Part shown: positions 36,556-44,183 of the stretch, piece after piece
How the letters are laid out: every line of letters starts with the position of its first letter
How positions within the stretch are numbered: the stretch's first letter is position 1
Assembly (NCBI GenBank): GCA_009691705.1
Contig: SIAR01000008.1
Coordinates: 1-64,000 of the forward strand
DNA length: 64,000 nucleotides
Reading direction: 5' to 3'
Source: Phycisphaerales bacterium
GTDB taxonomy: Bacteria; Planctomycetota; Phycisphaerae; Phycisphaerales; SM1A02
Program-made: the position numbers and the translations under genes
Notes under the pieces: model-generated
The model's input: the letters and a program-made list of their open reading frames with translations, nothing else
Database searches by the model: none
Told to the model about the DNA's origin: nothing

Positions 36556-38472
36556 ATGTGCGGCATTCTTGGATACTTCGGCAGTTTCGATCGTTCTGCG
36601 CTGCAGGTCGGTCTCGACCGCATTGCGCACCGCGGTCCTGACGACTCGGGCACATTTTTCGATGAGGCAGCAGGGGTCGCACTCGGGCATCGTCGCCTAT
36701 CGATCCTTGATCTTTCTCCGCTTGGCCACCAGCCCATGTCAACGAGCGATGGTGGAGTCACGCTTGTTTTCAACGGCGAGATCTACAACTTTCAAGAACT
36801 GCGCGCTGAACTCGAGGCGAAGGGACACTCTTTTCGCGGTCACTCCGACACCGAGGTATTGCTCGCCCTCTATCTCGAGCAAGGCGAGGCGATGCTGCCG
36901 CGCCTCAACGGCATCTTTGCGTTCGCAATCTGGGATGCACGCAATCAGTCGATGTTCGTCGCACGCGATGCCCTTGGGGTGAAGCCGCTGTATTTCTGCG
37001 CTGGCACCCGCGGATTTTCGTTCGCAAGTGAAATCAAGGGGTTGCTACCGCTCGTGCCTGAAGCGCGCACACTCGATCCAATTGCGCTTCATCGATACCT
37101 CTCATTTCTCTGGTGCCCGGGCGAGGGAACGCCTCTCAAAGCCGTGCGCAAAGTGTTGCCAGGCGAGGCACTCATGTTGCGCGCAGGCAAGATCGAGCGC
37201 CAGTGGATCTGGTATCGATTGCCACCATTTCGTGGTGTATGCGGCGACATCGATGAGGCGAGTGCGATCGCCGGAACGGTCTCTCACATGCGCGCGGCGG
37301 TCAAGCGCCAACTCATCGCCGACGTGCCAGTGGGGGCATTTCTTTCTGGAGGACTCGACTCGAGTTCAGTCGTCGCATTCGCCCGCGAACAGAATCCAAA
37401 CATCAAGTGCTTCACGATCGAAGCGACCGGCGGCGTGGATGTGGGAGAGACTGACGACCTTCCGTATGCGAGTCGAGTTGCGAAGCACCTCGGCGTCGAC
37501 CTCGAAATCGTTCGAATCGACTCCGGCCGCATGGCGGGCGACCTCGAGCGGATGATCGTGCAGCTTGATGAACCACTGGCAGATCTCGCGCCACTCAATG
37601 TGCTCTACATCAGCCAACTCGCGCGTGATTCAGGAATGAAAGTGTTGCTGTCAGGATCGGGTGGCGACGATCTCTTCACGGGATACCGCAGGCACGTCGC
37701 AGCGAACTATGAATCGCTGTGGAGCTGGCTTCCCGGTGGCATCCGCCGCGGTGCAGAACGCGCCGCAATGGGACTCGATCAACGCAGCGCGTGGAAGCGC
37801 CGTATCAACAAGTTAATGCGCGGCGCAGGTCTCGACGGAGATGCGCGCATCGCAAACTACTTTGCGTGGGCACGAGAGTCAGAACTCATGGGGCTTTACT
37901 CGCCAGAGTTTCGCTCGCAACTCGGCGGCGCACATGCAACCGATCCGATGCTCGAATTCCTTCGACCGCTGCCGCCATCAGTTGGGCGACTCGAACGCAT
38001 GCTGATCCTTGAGCAGCAGTACTTCCTCCCCGACCACAATTTGCCATACACCGACAAAATGTCGATGGCGGTTGGAGTCGAGGTGCGCGTACCGTTTCTC
38101 GATCTCGAACTCGTCGAGTTTGCCGCACGCATTCCAATGGCGCTCAAGCAGCGGGGTCGCGAAGGCAAGTGGATTCTGAAGAAGGCGATGGAGCCATATC
38201 TACCGCACGACGTGATCTACCGACCGAAGTCAGGATTCTCGGCTCCCCTGCGCGGTTGGATGCGCCGTGAGTTCAAGCCATTGCTTGCCGACCTGCTCAG
38301 CGCCGAGAGCATTAGACGGCGTGGGCTCTTCGATGCGGCAGCCGTGCAGAGATTGATTGCGGCGAATGATTCTGGTCGCACCGACGGCGCCTACAGTCTG
38401 CTCTCACTTCTTGGAATTGAGATTTGGTGCAGAAACTATATTGACGCGCCAATGACTTCGAGATCATCATGA
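36556..38472 (+). CDS. asnB: Asparagine synthetase-type glutamine amidotransferase (second copy)
   Basis: 638 aa. MCGILGYFG with Cys2, HRGPDDSG and FNGEIYNFQELR mark the glutaminase domain; FLSGGLDSSSVVA (PP-loop near residue 264) and KSGFSAPLRGWMR mark the synthetase domain. It diverges clearly from the copy at 28.9 kb, notably in the synthetase domain, so the two probably have different substrates rather than being a recent duplicate. Placement amid sugar-modifying genes suggests amidation of a uronic acid or an amino-acid substituent (inference). Its ATGA overlap with the methyltransferase gene indicates coupling. Confidence 0.9.
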   Translation: MCGILGYFGSFDRSALQVGLDRIAHRGPDDSGTFFDEAAGVALGHRRLSILDLSPLGHQPMSTSDGGVTLVFNGEIYNFQELRAELEAKGHSFRGHSDTEVLLALYLEQGEAMLPRLNGIFAFAIWDARNQSMFVARDALGVKPLYFCAGTRGFSFASEIKGLLPLVPEARTLDPIALHRYLSFLWCPGEGTPLKAVRKVLPGEALMLRAGKIERQWIWYRLPPFRGVCGDIDEASAIAGTVSHMRAAVKRQLIADVPVGAFLSGGLDSSSVVAFAREQNPNIKCFTIEATGGVDVGETDDLPYASRVAKHLGVDLEIVRIDSGRMAGDLERMIVQLDEPLADLAPLNVLYISQLARDSGMKVLLSGSGGDDLFTGYRRHVAANYESLWSWLPGGIRRGAERAAMGLDQRSAWKRRINKLMRGAGLDGDARIANYFAWARESELMGLYSPEFRSQLGGAHATDPMLEFLRPLPPSVGRLERMLILEQQYFLPDHNLPYTDKMSMAVGVEVRVPFLDLELVEFAARIPMALKQRGREGKWILKKAMEPYLPHDVIYRPKSGFSAPLRGWMRREFKPLLADLLSAESIRRRGLFDAAAVQRLIAANDSGRTDGAYSLLSLLGIEIWCRNYIDAPMTSRSS

Positions 38473-39281
38473 CTGACGAGAAACAACAAGTCTTCGAGTT
38501 TTGGAACCAAGCGTCGTGCGGCGAAGATCTCTATCTCGCCACCACATCAAAGGCGGGCTACGCCGAACACGCAAAGCGCAGATACGAACTCGAACCTTAC
38601 ATCGTTGACTTTGCGCAGTTCTCTGAGACAAAGGGAGCACGGGTGCTCGAGATCGGAGTTGGTCTGGGCGCCGACCATCAGCGTTTCGCCAAGGCGGGTG
38701 CGATCCTGAGCGGGATTGATCTGACCGAGCGCGCGATCACTCATGCCCGGCGTCGATTGCTCGCGTTCAACCTGCTATCAGACCTCGCAGTGGGTGATGC
38801 AGAGAACATGACGTTCGAGAATGATTACTTCGACGTTGTCTATTCGTGGGGGGTCTTACATCACAGTCCCAACACTGCCAAGGCGATCAGCGAGGTGTTT
38901 CGGGTGCTTAAGCCTAGTGGCACCGCCAAAATCATGGTCTATTCGACGTTCAGCATGGTCGGGTTGATGTTGTGGTTTCGCTACGCGCTGTTGCGCGGGC
39001 GACCGTTCACTTCACTTTCAACGATCTACTCGAAGTATCTCGAGAGCCCTGGAACGAAGACCTACACATTGACAGAGGCGGGCGCGCTCATGAAGGAGTA
39101 CACCGACGTCAAACTATGGACGGTGATGACTCACGGCGATTTGCTCGATTCTGAAGCGGGCCAACGCCACGGCGGGCCACTTCTCACAATTGCTCGGCGT
39201 GTCTGGCCGCGCTGGTTCATCCGAAAGTTTCTTCCAAGGTCCGGTCTCTTCCTGCTCATCGAAGCAAGAAAGCCACTGTGA
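38469..39281 (+). CDS. SAM-dependent methyltransferase, class I
   Basis: 270 aa. Motif I is VLEIGVGLGADHQRF (near residue 59), the acidic strand 2 is SGIDLTERAI, then VGDAENMTFENDYFDVVYSWGVLHH and the post-motif strand VFRVLKPSGTAKIMVYS, all typical of Methyltransf_11/25 enzymes. The C-terminal 100 residues hold hydrophobic stretches (FSMVGLMLWFRYALL) that may dock on membrane-linked substrate. It probably methylates a sugar of the polysaccharide or a lipid-linked intermediate. It overlaps both neighbours by 4 nt (ATGA upstream, GTGA downstream). Confidence 0.86.
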   Translation: MTDEKQQVFEFWNQASCGEDLYLATTSKAGYAEHAKRRYELEPYIVDFAQFSETKGARVLEIGVGLGADHQRFAKAGAILSGIDLTERAITHARRRLLAFNLLSDLAVGDAENMTFENDYFDVVYSWGVLHHSPNTAKAISEVFRVLKPSGTAKIMVYSTFSMVGLMLWFRYALLRGRPFTSLSTIYSKYLESPGTKTYTLTEAGALMKEYTDVKLWTVMTHGDLLDSEAGQRHGGPLLTIARRVWPRWFIRKFLPRSGLFLLIEARKPL

Positions 39282-41404
39282 AACAGATACTGCAATCCCT
39301 CAAGACGGGTGTCACCGAAGTCGCCGATGTTCCCTGCCCCTCAGCGAAGCGTGGGCATCTGCTCATTCGCACTTCGCAGACTCTCGTTTCAGTTGGCACT
39401 GAACGAATGATGGTTGAGTTCGGCAAGGCTGGATGGATCGAAAAGGCTCGGCAGCAGCCCGACAAGGTGCGCATGGTGCTCGACAAGATGAAGACCGATG
39501 GCGTGATGCCAACGATTGAAGCAGTCTTCAACAAGCTCGATCAGCCGTTGCCGCTGGGGTATTGCAACGTCGGCACGGTTGTCGAAATCGGCGCAGGGGT
39601 CACTGGGTTTGCAGTAGGTGATCGGGTCGCCTCCAATGGCAAACACGCCGAGATGATTTGCGTACCAGTGAATCTCTGTGCAAAGGTTCCTGCGCAAGTC
39701 ACCGACGAAGAGGCGGCTTTCACAGTGCTCGGCGCAATCGCGCTGCAAGGCATTCGGCTCGTGCAGCCGACGCTGGGCGAGGCGGTTGTCGTGACTGGAA
39801 TGGGACTGATTGGTCTTGTGACCACCCAACTGCTGCGGGCGCATGGTTGTCGTGTGCTCGGTATCGACTTCGACCCCAAGAGGCTCGCAATGGCGCAGAT
39901 GTTCGGTGCTGAGGTGGTCGACCTCTCAACAGGACAAGATCCCGTTGCCGCGGCCGAGCAGTTCTCGCGCGGGCGCGGAGTCGACGCAGTGATTGTGACC
40001 GCCGCAACTAAGAGCAACGAGCCAATGCACCAGGCCGCATTGATGTGTCGCAAGCGTGGACGCATCGTGTTGGTTGGCGTGACTGGACTCGAACTATCGC
40101 GCGATGACTTCTTCAAGAAAGAAATCACATTTCAGGTCTCGTGTTCATACGGTCCCGGTCGCTACGACCCCAACTACGAAGAGAAGGGGCAGGACTATCC
40201 CGTTGGATATGTTCGCTGGACAGAACAACGCAATCTCGAAGCAGTGCTCGACATGATGGCGGATGGCAGACTTGCCGTGAAGTCGCTGATCTCACATCGT
40301 TACGGCATTGAGCAGGCCGCGGCGGCGTACGAAGTAGTTGGCGGCTCTGAGCCATCGCTAGGAATCGTGCTGGGATACACAGGCGCGGCGGCAACGGGGC
40401 GCGATGTCGCCAAGAAGAGCGTTGCCATATCGCCCGCGACTTCGGGCGACGGTCGAGTCTCGGTAAGTTTCGTGGGCGCAGGAAACTACGCAACGGCTGT
40501 GCTGATCGCCGCTTTCAAACGCGGCGGCGCGCGGCTGCGCAGTGTTGCATCGAGCGCGGGAGTCAGCGGGCTGCATGCAGGACGCAAGTTCGGATTCGAA
40601 GAGACCACCACCGACACTGCACAACTGTTTGCCGACAGCGAGACCAATGCGATCGTGATCACGACGCGCCACGATAGTCACGCCCAGTTCGTGTGCGATG
40701 CACTCGCCGCAGGTAAGCACGTCTTCGTCGAGAAACCACTCTGCCTCACGCGCGACGAACTCGACAAGATCGAGCGCGCCTACGGCACAGCAACGACTGC
40801 GAGCGGCCGAAAGCCACAACTCATGGTCGGCTTCAACCGCAGGTTCGCTCCGCAAGTCGTCAAGATGAAATCATTGCTGGCCGCGGCGCCTGGTCCAAAG
40901 AGTTTTGTGGCAACCATGAATGCTGGAGCGATTCCCGCCGACCACTGGGTGCACGACCGCGAGCAGGGCGGTGGCCGCACCATCGGAGAAGCATGTCATT
41001 TCATCGACATTCTTCGCTTTCTCGCCGGTTGCGAGATCGAGTCACATTCATGCACGGCGATGCGATCGGCTACGGGAGACACTGTTTCGATAGCGCTCAC
41101 CTTTTGCGATGGATCAATCGGCACAGTGCACTATTTCGCCAACGGAAGCAAAGCCTTTCCTAAAGAGCGCGTCGAAGTCTTTGCCGCTGGTGGAGTCTTG
41201 CAACTCGACAACTTCCGTCGTCTCAGCGGCTTTGGATGGAAGGGCTTCAGCAAGATGAATCTCTGGAGGCAAGACAAGGGCCAGCGCGCGTGCGCGCAAG
41301 AATTCATCCGCAGCGTGCGCGATGGAGGATCGCCTGCGATACCAATGGCAGAGATCATCGAGGTCGCCCGCGTCAGCATCGAAGTTTCAGAGTCAACCAC
41401 ATGA
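39278..41404 (+). CDS. Bi-domain oxidoreductase: zinc-type alcohol dehydrogenase fused to Gfo/Idh/MocA
   Basis: 708 aa. Residues about 1-375 follow a medium-chain dehydrogenase: LPLGYCNVGTVVEIGAGVTGF, GDRVASNGKHAE, and the NAD-binding VVVTGMGLIGLVTTQLL. Residues about 393-708 are a Gfo/Idh/MocA oxidoreductase beginning VSFVGAGNYA, with VFVEKPLCL (the EKP motif) and a C-terminal Gfo domain (GEACHFIDILRFL). Such fusions occur in bacterial surface-polysaccharide loci next to WecB, heparinase-like and amidotransferase genes, as here. It may oxidise or epimerise a nucleotide sugar; the reaction is not established from sequence. Start GTG 39278 overlaps the methyltransferase stop. Confidence 0.88.
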   Translation: MKQILQSLKTGVTEVADVPCPSAKRGHLLIRTSQTLVSVGTERMMVEFGKAGWIEKARQQPDKVRMVLDKMKTDGVMPTIEAVFNKLDQPLPLGYCNVGTVVEIGAGVTGFAVGDRVASNGKHAEMICVPVNLCAKVPAQVTDEEAAFTVLGAIALQGIRLVQPTLGEAVVVTGMGLIGLVTTQLLRAHGCRVLGIDFDPKRLAMAQMFGAEVVDLSTGQDPVAAAEQFSRGRGVDAVIVTAATKSNEPMHQAALMCRKRGRIVLVGVTGLELSRDDFFKKEITFQVSCSYGPGRYDPNYEEKGQDYPVGYVRWTEQRNLEAVLDMMADGRLAVKSLISHRYGIEQAAAAYEVVGGSEPSLGIVLGYTGAAATGRDVAKKSVAISPATSGDGRVSVSFVGAGNYATAVLIAAFKRGGARLRSVASSAGVSGLHAGRKFGFEETTTDTAQLFADSETNAIVITTRHDSHAQFVCDALAAGKHVFVEKPLCLTRDELDKIERAYGTATTASGRKPQLMVGFNRRFAPQVVKMKSLLAAAPGPKSFVATMNAGAIPADHWVHDREQGGGRTIGEACHFIDILRFLAGCEIESHSCTAMRSATGDTVSIALTFCDGSIGTVHYFANGSKAFPKERVEVFAAGGVLQLDNFRRLSGFGWKGFSKMNLWRQDKGQRACAQEFIRSVRDGGSPAIPMAEIIEVARVSIEVSESTT

Positions 41405-42531
41405 GCACAGCAACCCAGAACACCTCAGCACAGATCACAGTCGACATCATTGCAGGTGCGCGGCCGAACTTCATGAAGATCGCGCCGATCATCCGCGCTG
41501 TCGAAGAGAGTCAATTGCGCGGTGGGAGTCTGAACTACCAACTTGTTCACACGGGACAGCACTACGACGCCAAGATGTCAGGAGATTTCTTCACCCAACT
41601 TGGCATCCCAGCACCACATGTCAATCTCGAGGTCGGCTCTGGCACACAGGCCGAACAGACAGCCGTAATCATGACGCGCTACGAGCGATTGCTGCTCGAT
41701 GCGCGCAGTGCGCTCTGCCTTGTCGTGGGTGATGTGACTTCAACGATGGCATGCGCGATCGTAGCGCAGAAACTCTGCGTACCAGTTGCGCACATCGAGG
41801 CGGGAATTCGCTCAGGCGATTGGACGATGCCCGAAGAGATCAATCGCATGGTGACAGACTCGATCACCAACTACTTTTTCACAACGAGCGAAGTTGCCAA
41901 CAACAATCTCCGCAAGTCGGGCATCACCAACGAGCGCATCTTCTTTGTCGGTAACACGATGATCGACACCTTGCTCGCGAACATGAGTCGCCTGCAACCT
42001 CCGGCGTTCTTCGACGAACTGAAGTTGCAGGACAAGCAGTATTTCGTGCTCACGCTGCACCGTCCAAACAATGTCGATGGCGAGAACACCCTCACCAAGA
42101 TGTTGATGGCAGTGGCAGCAGGCGCGCGCGGACTTCCGATCGTCTTCCCAGTGCATCCGCGAACGGCTAAGACGCTCAAGTTGATCGCGGGACTTCCATC
42201 TAACTTTCACTTTGTCGATCCGCAGCCTTACCTCGAGTTCAATTACCTCGTGCAGCACGCAAAGGCTGTGATCACCGACTCGGGCGGCATCACTGAAGAG
42301 ACGACAGTGATGGGTGTGCCATGCATGACACTGCGCAACTCGACCGAGCGCCCCGAGACCGTCACCATGGGCACGAACGAATTGCTTGGCACCGATCCCG
42401 CTGCGCTTGCTCCCGCACTCGAGAAACTCTTTGCAGGAGAGTGGAAGAAGGGTACAATTCCACCACTCTGGGATGGCAAGACCGGACCGCGTATCGTCGC
42501 TGCGTTGGAGAAACTGCTCGCGCGCTCATAG
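41401..42531 (+). CDS. wecB: UDP-N-acetylglucosamine 2-epimerase (non-hydrolysing)
   Basis: 376 aa. Interconverts UDP-GlcNAc and UDP-ManNAc, a step toward ManNAc or ManNAcA residues. GARPNFMKIAPI, HTGQHYDAKMSGDFF, VVGDVTST, HIEAGIRSGDWTMPEEINR, LTLHRPNNVD, and SDSGGITEE-like TDSGGITEETT with RNSTERPE are the standard blocks. ATG 41401 overlaps the previous stop (ATGA); the upstream extension to 41236 is antisense-like residue inside the fusion gene. A UDP-ManNAc dehydrogenase (WecC) is not in the window; the adjacent bi-domain oxidoreductase may act on the product. Confidence 0.95.
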   Translation: MSTATQNTSAQITVDIIAGARPNFMKIAPIIRAVEESQLRGGSLNYQLVHTGQHYDAKMSGDFFTQLGIPAPHVNLEVGSGTQAEQTAVIMTRYERLLLDARSALCLVVGDVTSTMACAIVAQKLCVPVAHIEAGIRSGDWTMPEEINRMVTDSITNYFFTTSEVANNNLRKSGITNERIFFVGNTMIDTLLANMSRLQPPAFFDELKLQDKQYFVLTLHRPNNVDGENTLTKMLMAVAAGARGLPIVFPVHPRTAKTLKLIAGLPSNFHFVDPQPYLEFNYLVQHAKAVITDSGGITEETTVMGVPCMTLRNSTERPETVTMGTNELLGTDPAALAPALEKLFAGEWKKGTIPPLWDGKTGPRIVAALEKLLARS

Positions 42532-42553
42532 GCGCGGCGCAGTCCACACAACT

Positions 42554-44182
42554 GTGGCTTCGATCACGCAATACTGGCACACGCTTCGCCATCTGCGACC
42601 AGTTCAGTTCTATGGTCGCCTGTGGTTTCGGCTCGCGCGGCCACGGGTTGACAATCGTGCGGCGCCGAACTTGCGCGCGAAATCAGGCACATGGATTGAG
42701 CCGGTCTGTAAACGCCAATCACTCCTGTCACCAACGACGGCACGCTTTCTCGGGGTGACACAGGCGATCGCTGCCCCAACGATATGGAACGACGCGGCCT
42801 GCGAGAAATTGTGGCTCTACAACCTGCACTACTTCGACGACCTCACGGCGCTCAACGCTGCTGACCGAGCGCAGTGGCACGCGCAACTCGTCGACCGCTG
42901 GATGATCGAGAACCCAGCGCCGAGTGGCAATGGGTGGGAGCCTTATCCGTTGTCGCTGCGCATCGTCAACTGGATCAAGTGGCGAATGGCTGGCGGCGAT
43001 CTTTCGCCGAGCGCTGCACAGAGTCTCGCCGTGCAAACGCGTTGGCTCGCCAAGCGCGTTGAGCACCATCTCCTGGCCAATCACCTCTTCGTGAATGCGA
43101 AGGCGCTCGTCTTTGCAGGCCTCTTCTTTGATGGCGCCGAGGCCCAACGGTGGATCGCACAGGGAATGCGCATCTTGGAGCGCGAGATTCCCGAGCAGAT
43201 TCTGCCCGACGGTGGTCACTTCGAGCGCAGCCCGATGTACCACGCGCTCATCCTTGAAGATCTGCTCGATCTCATCAACGCTGCGAACGCGTGGAGTGGT
43301 CAACTCGCGCCACGCACGATTGAGAATTGGAATACTGTCGCCTGTTCGATGACGAACTTTCTCGAAGCGCTAACCCATCCCGATGGTGAGATTGCCTTCT
43401 TCAATGACGCGTCATTTAGTGTCGCGCCGAAACTCGAACAACTCGTTGCGTATAGCCAGCGCTTGGGCATCGCGCCCGCGGCGCAGGCCACAATGGCAAC
43501 AACCATGCGCCATTTCCGTGCGACCGGATACATTCGCGCCGAAACCGGCAGTGCCGTACTCCTCATGGACGCCGCGCCAGTCGGTCCCGACTATCAGCCA
43601 GGGCACGCGCATGCCGACACGCTTTCGTTCGAACTCTCTTTGCATGGCAAGCGCGTGATCGTCAACACCGGCACTTCAACCTATGTCGCAGGAGCGCTGC
43701 GCACATTCGAACGGTCGACTGCGGCACACAACACTCTCGAGATTGACTCGCTCAACTCGAGCGAGGTCTGGGGAGGGTTTCGCGTGGCTCGTCGGGCGAA
43801 CATCATCGACGTGTCCGCCTCTCAGAGTGAGAGTTCAATCGAGATCACTGCCGCACACGATGGATACAAACGCCTTGCCGGGCGGGTAGTGCATCTTCGG
43901 CAATGGCAACTCGGCAAAGATCAACTCACCATCACCGACACGGTGCAAGGCGCGGTCTCTTCTGCGGTCGCCCGCGTCTATTTTCATCCATCCGTGAAGC
44001 AACTCACCGCCAATAGCGTTCAACTCGCTAGCGGAGAAGCGTTATCCTTCGAAGTGCGTGGAGGCAGGGCTCGAATTGAGGCTGCCGCATGGCACCCCGA
44101 GTTCGGCGTCGAGGCCGGGAGTCTCTGTTTGAGCTGTTCGATGACCGCACCCGAGATGAAACTCCACTTGCGCTGGACGTGA
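42554..44182 (+). CDS. Heparinase II/III-family protein
   Basis: 542 aa. It has the alpha-helical toroid N-terminal part (LWLYNLHYFDDL, WEPYPLSLRIVNWIKW, HHLLANHLFVNAKALVFAG) and a beta-sheet C-terminal domain (HAHADTLSFELSLHGKRVIVNTGTSTY), the pattern of polysaccharide lyases such as heparinase II/III. No clear signal peptide is seen, so it may act in the cytoplasm. Members inside biosynthetic loci may be uronate epimerases or remodelling enzymes rather than lyases; this is unresolved. Start GTG 42554 is the first codon after wecB that keeps the conserved N-terminus; the frame is open further upstream inside wecB. Confidence 0.85.
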   Translation: MASITQYWHTLRHLRPVQFYGRLWFRLARPRVDNRAAPNLRAKSGTWIEPVCKRQSLLSPTTARFLGVTQAIAAPTIWNDAACEKLWLYNLHYFDDLTALNAADRAQWHAQLVDRWMIENPAPSGNGWEPYPLSLRIVNWIKWRMAGGDLSPSAAQSLAVQTRWLAKRVEHHLLANHLFVNAKALVFAGLFFDGAEAQRWIAQGMRILEREIPEQILPDGGHFERSPMYHALILEDLLDLINAANAWSGQLAPRTIENWNTVACSMTNFLEALTHPDGEIAFFNDASFSVAPKLEQLVAYSQRLGIAPAAQATMATTMRHFRATGYIRAETGSAVLLMDAAPVGPDYQPGHAHADTLSFELSLHGKRVIVNTGTSTYVAGALRTFERSTAAHNTLEIDSLNSSEVWGGFRVARRANIIDVSASQSESSIEITAAHDGYKRLAGRVVHLRQWQLGKDQLTITDTVQGAVSSAVARVYFHPSVKQLTANSVQLASGEALSFEVRGGRARIEAAAWHPEFGVEAGSLCLSCSMTAPEMKLHLRWT

Positions 44183-44183
44183 C

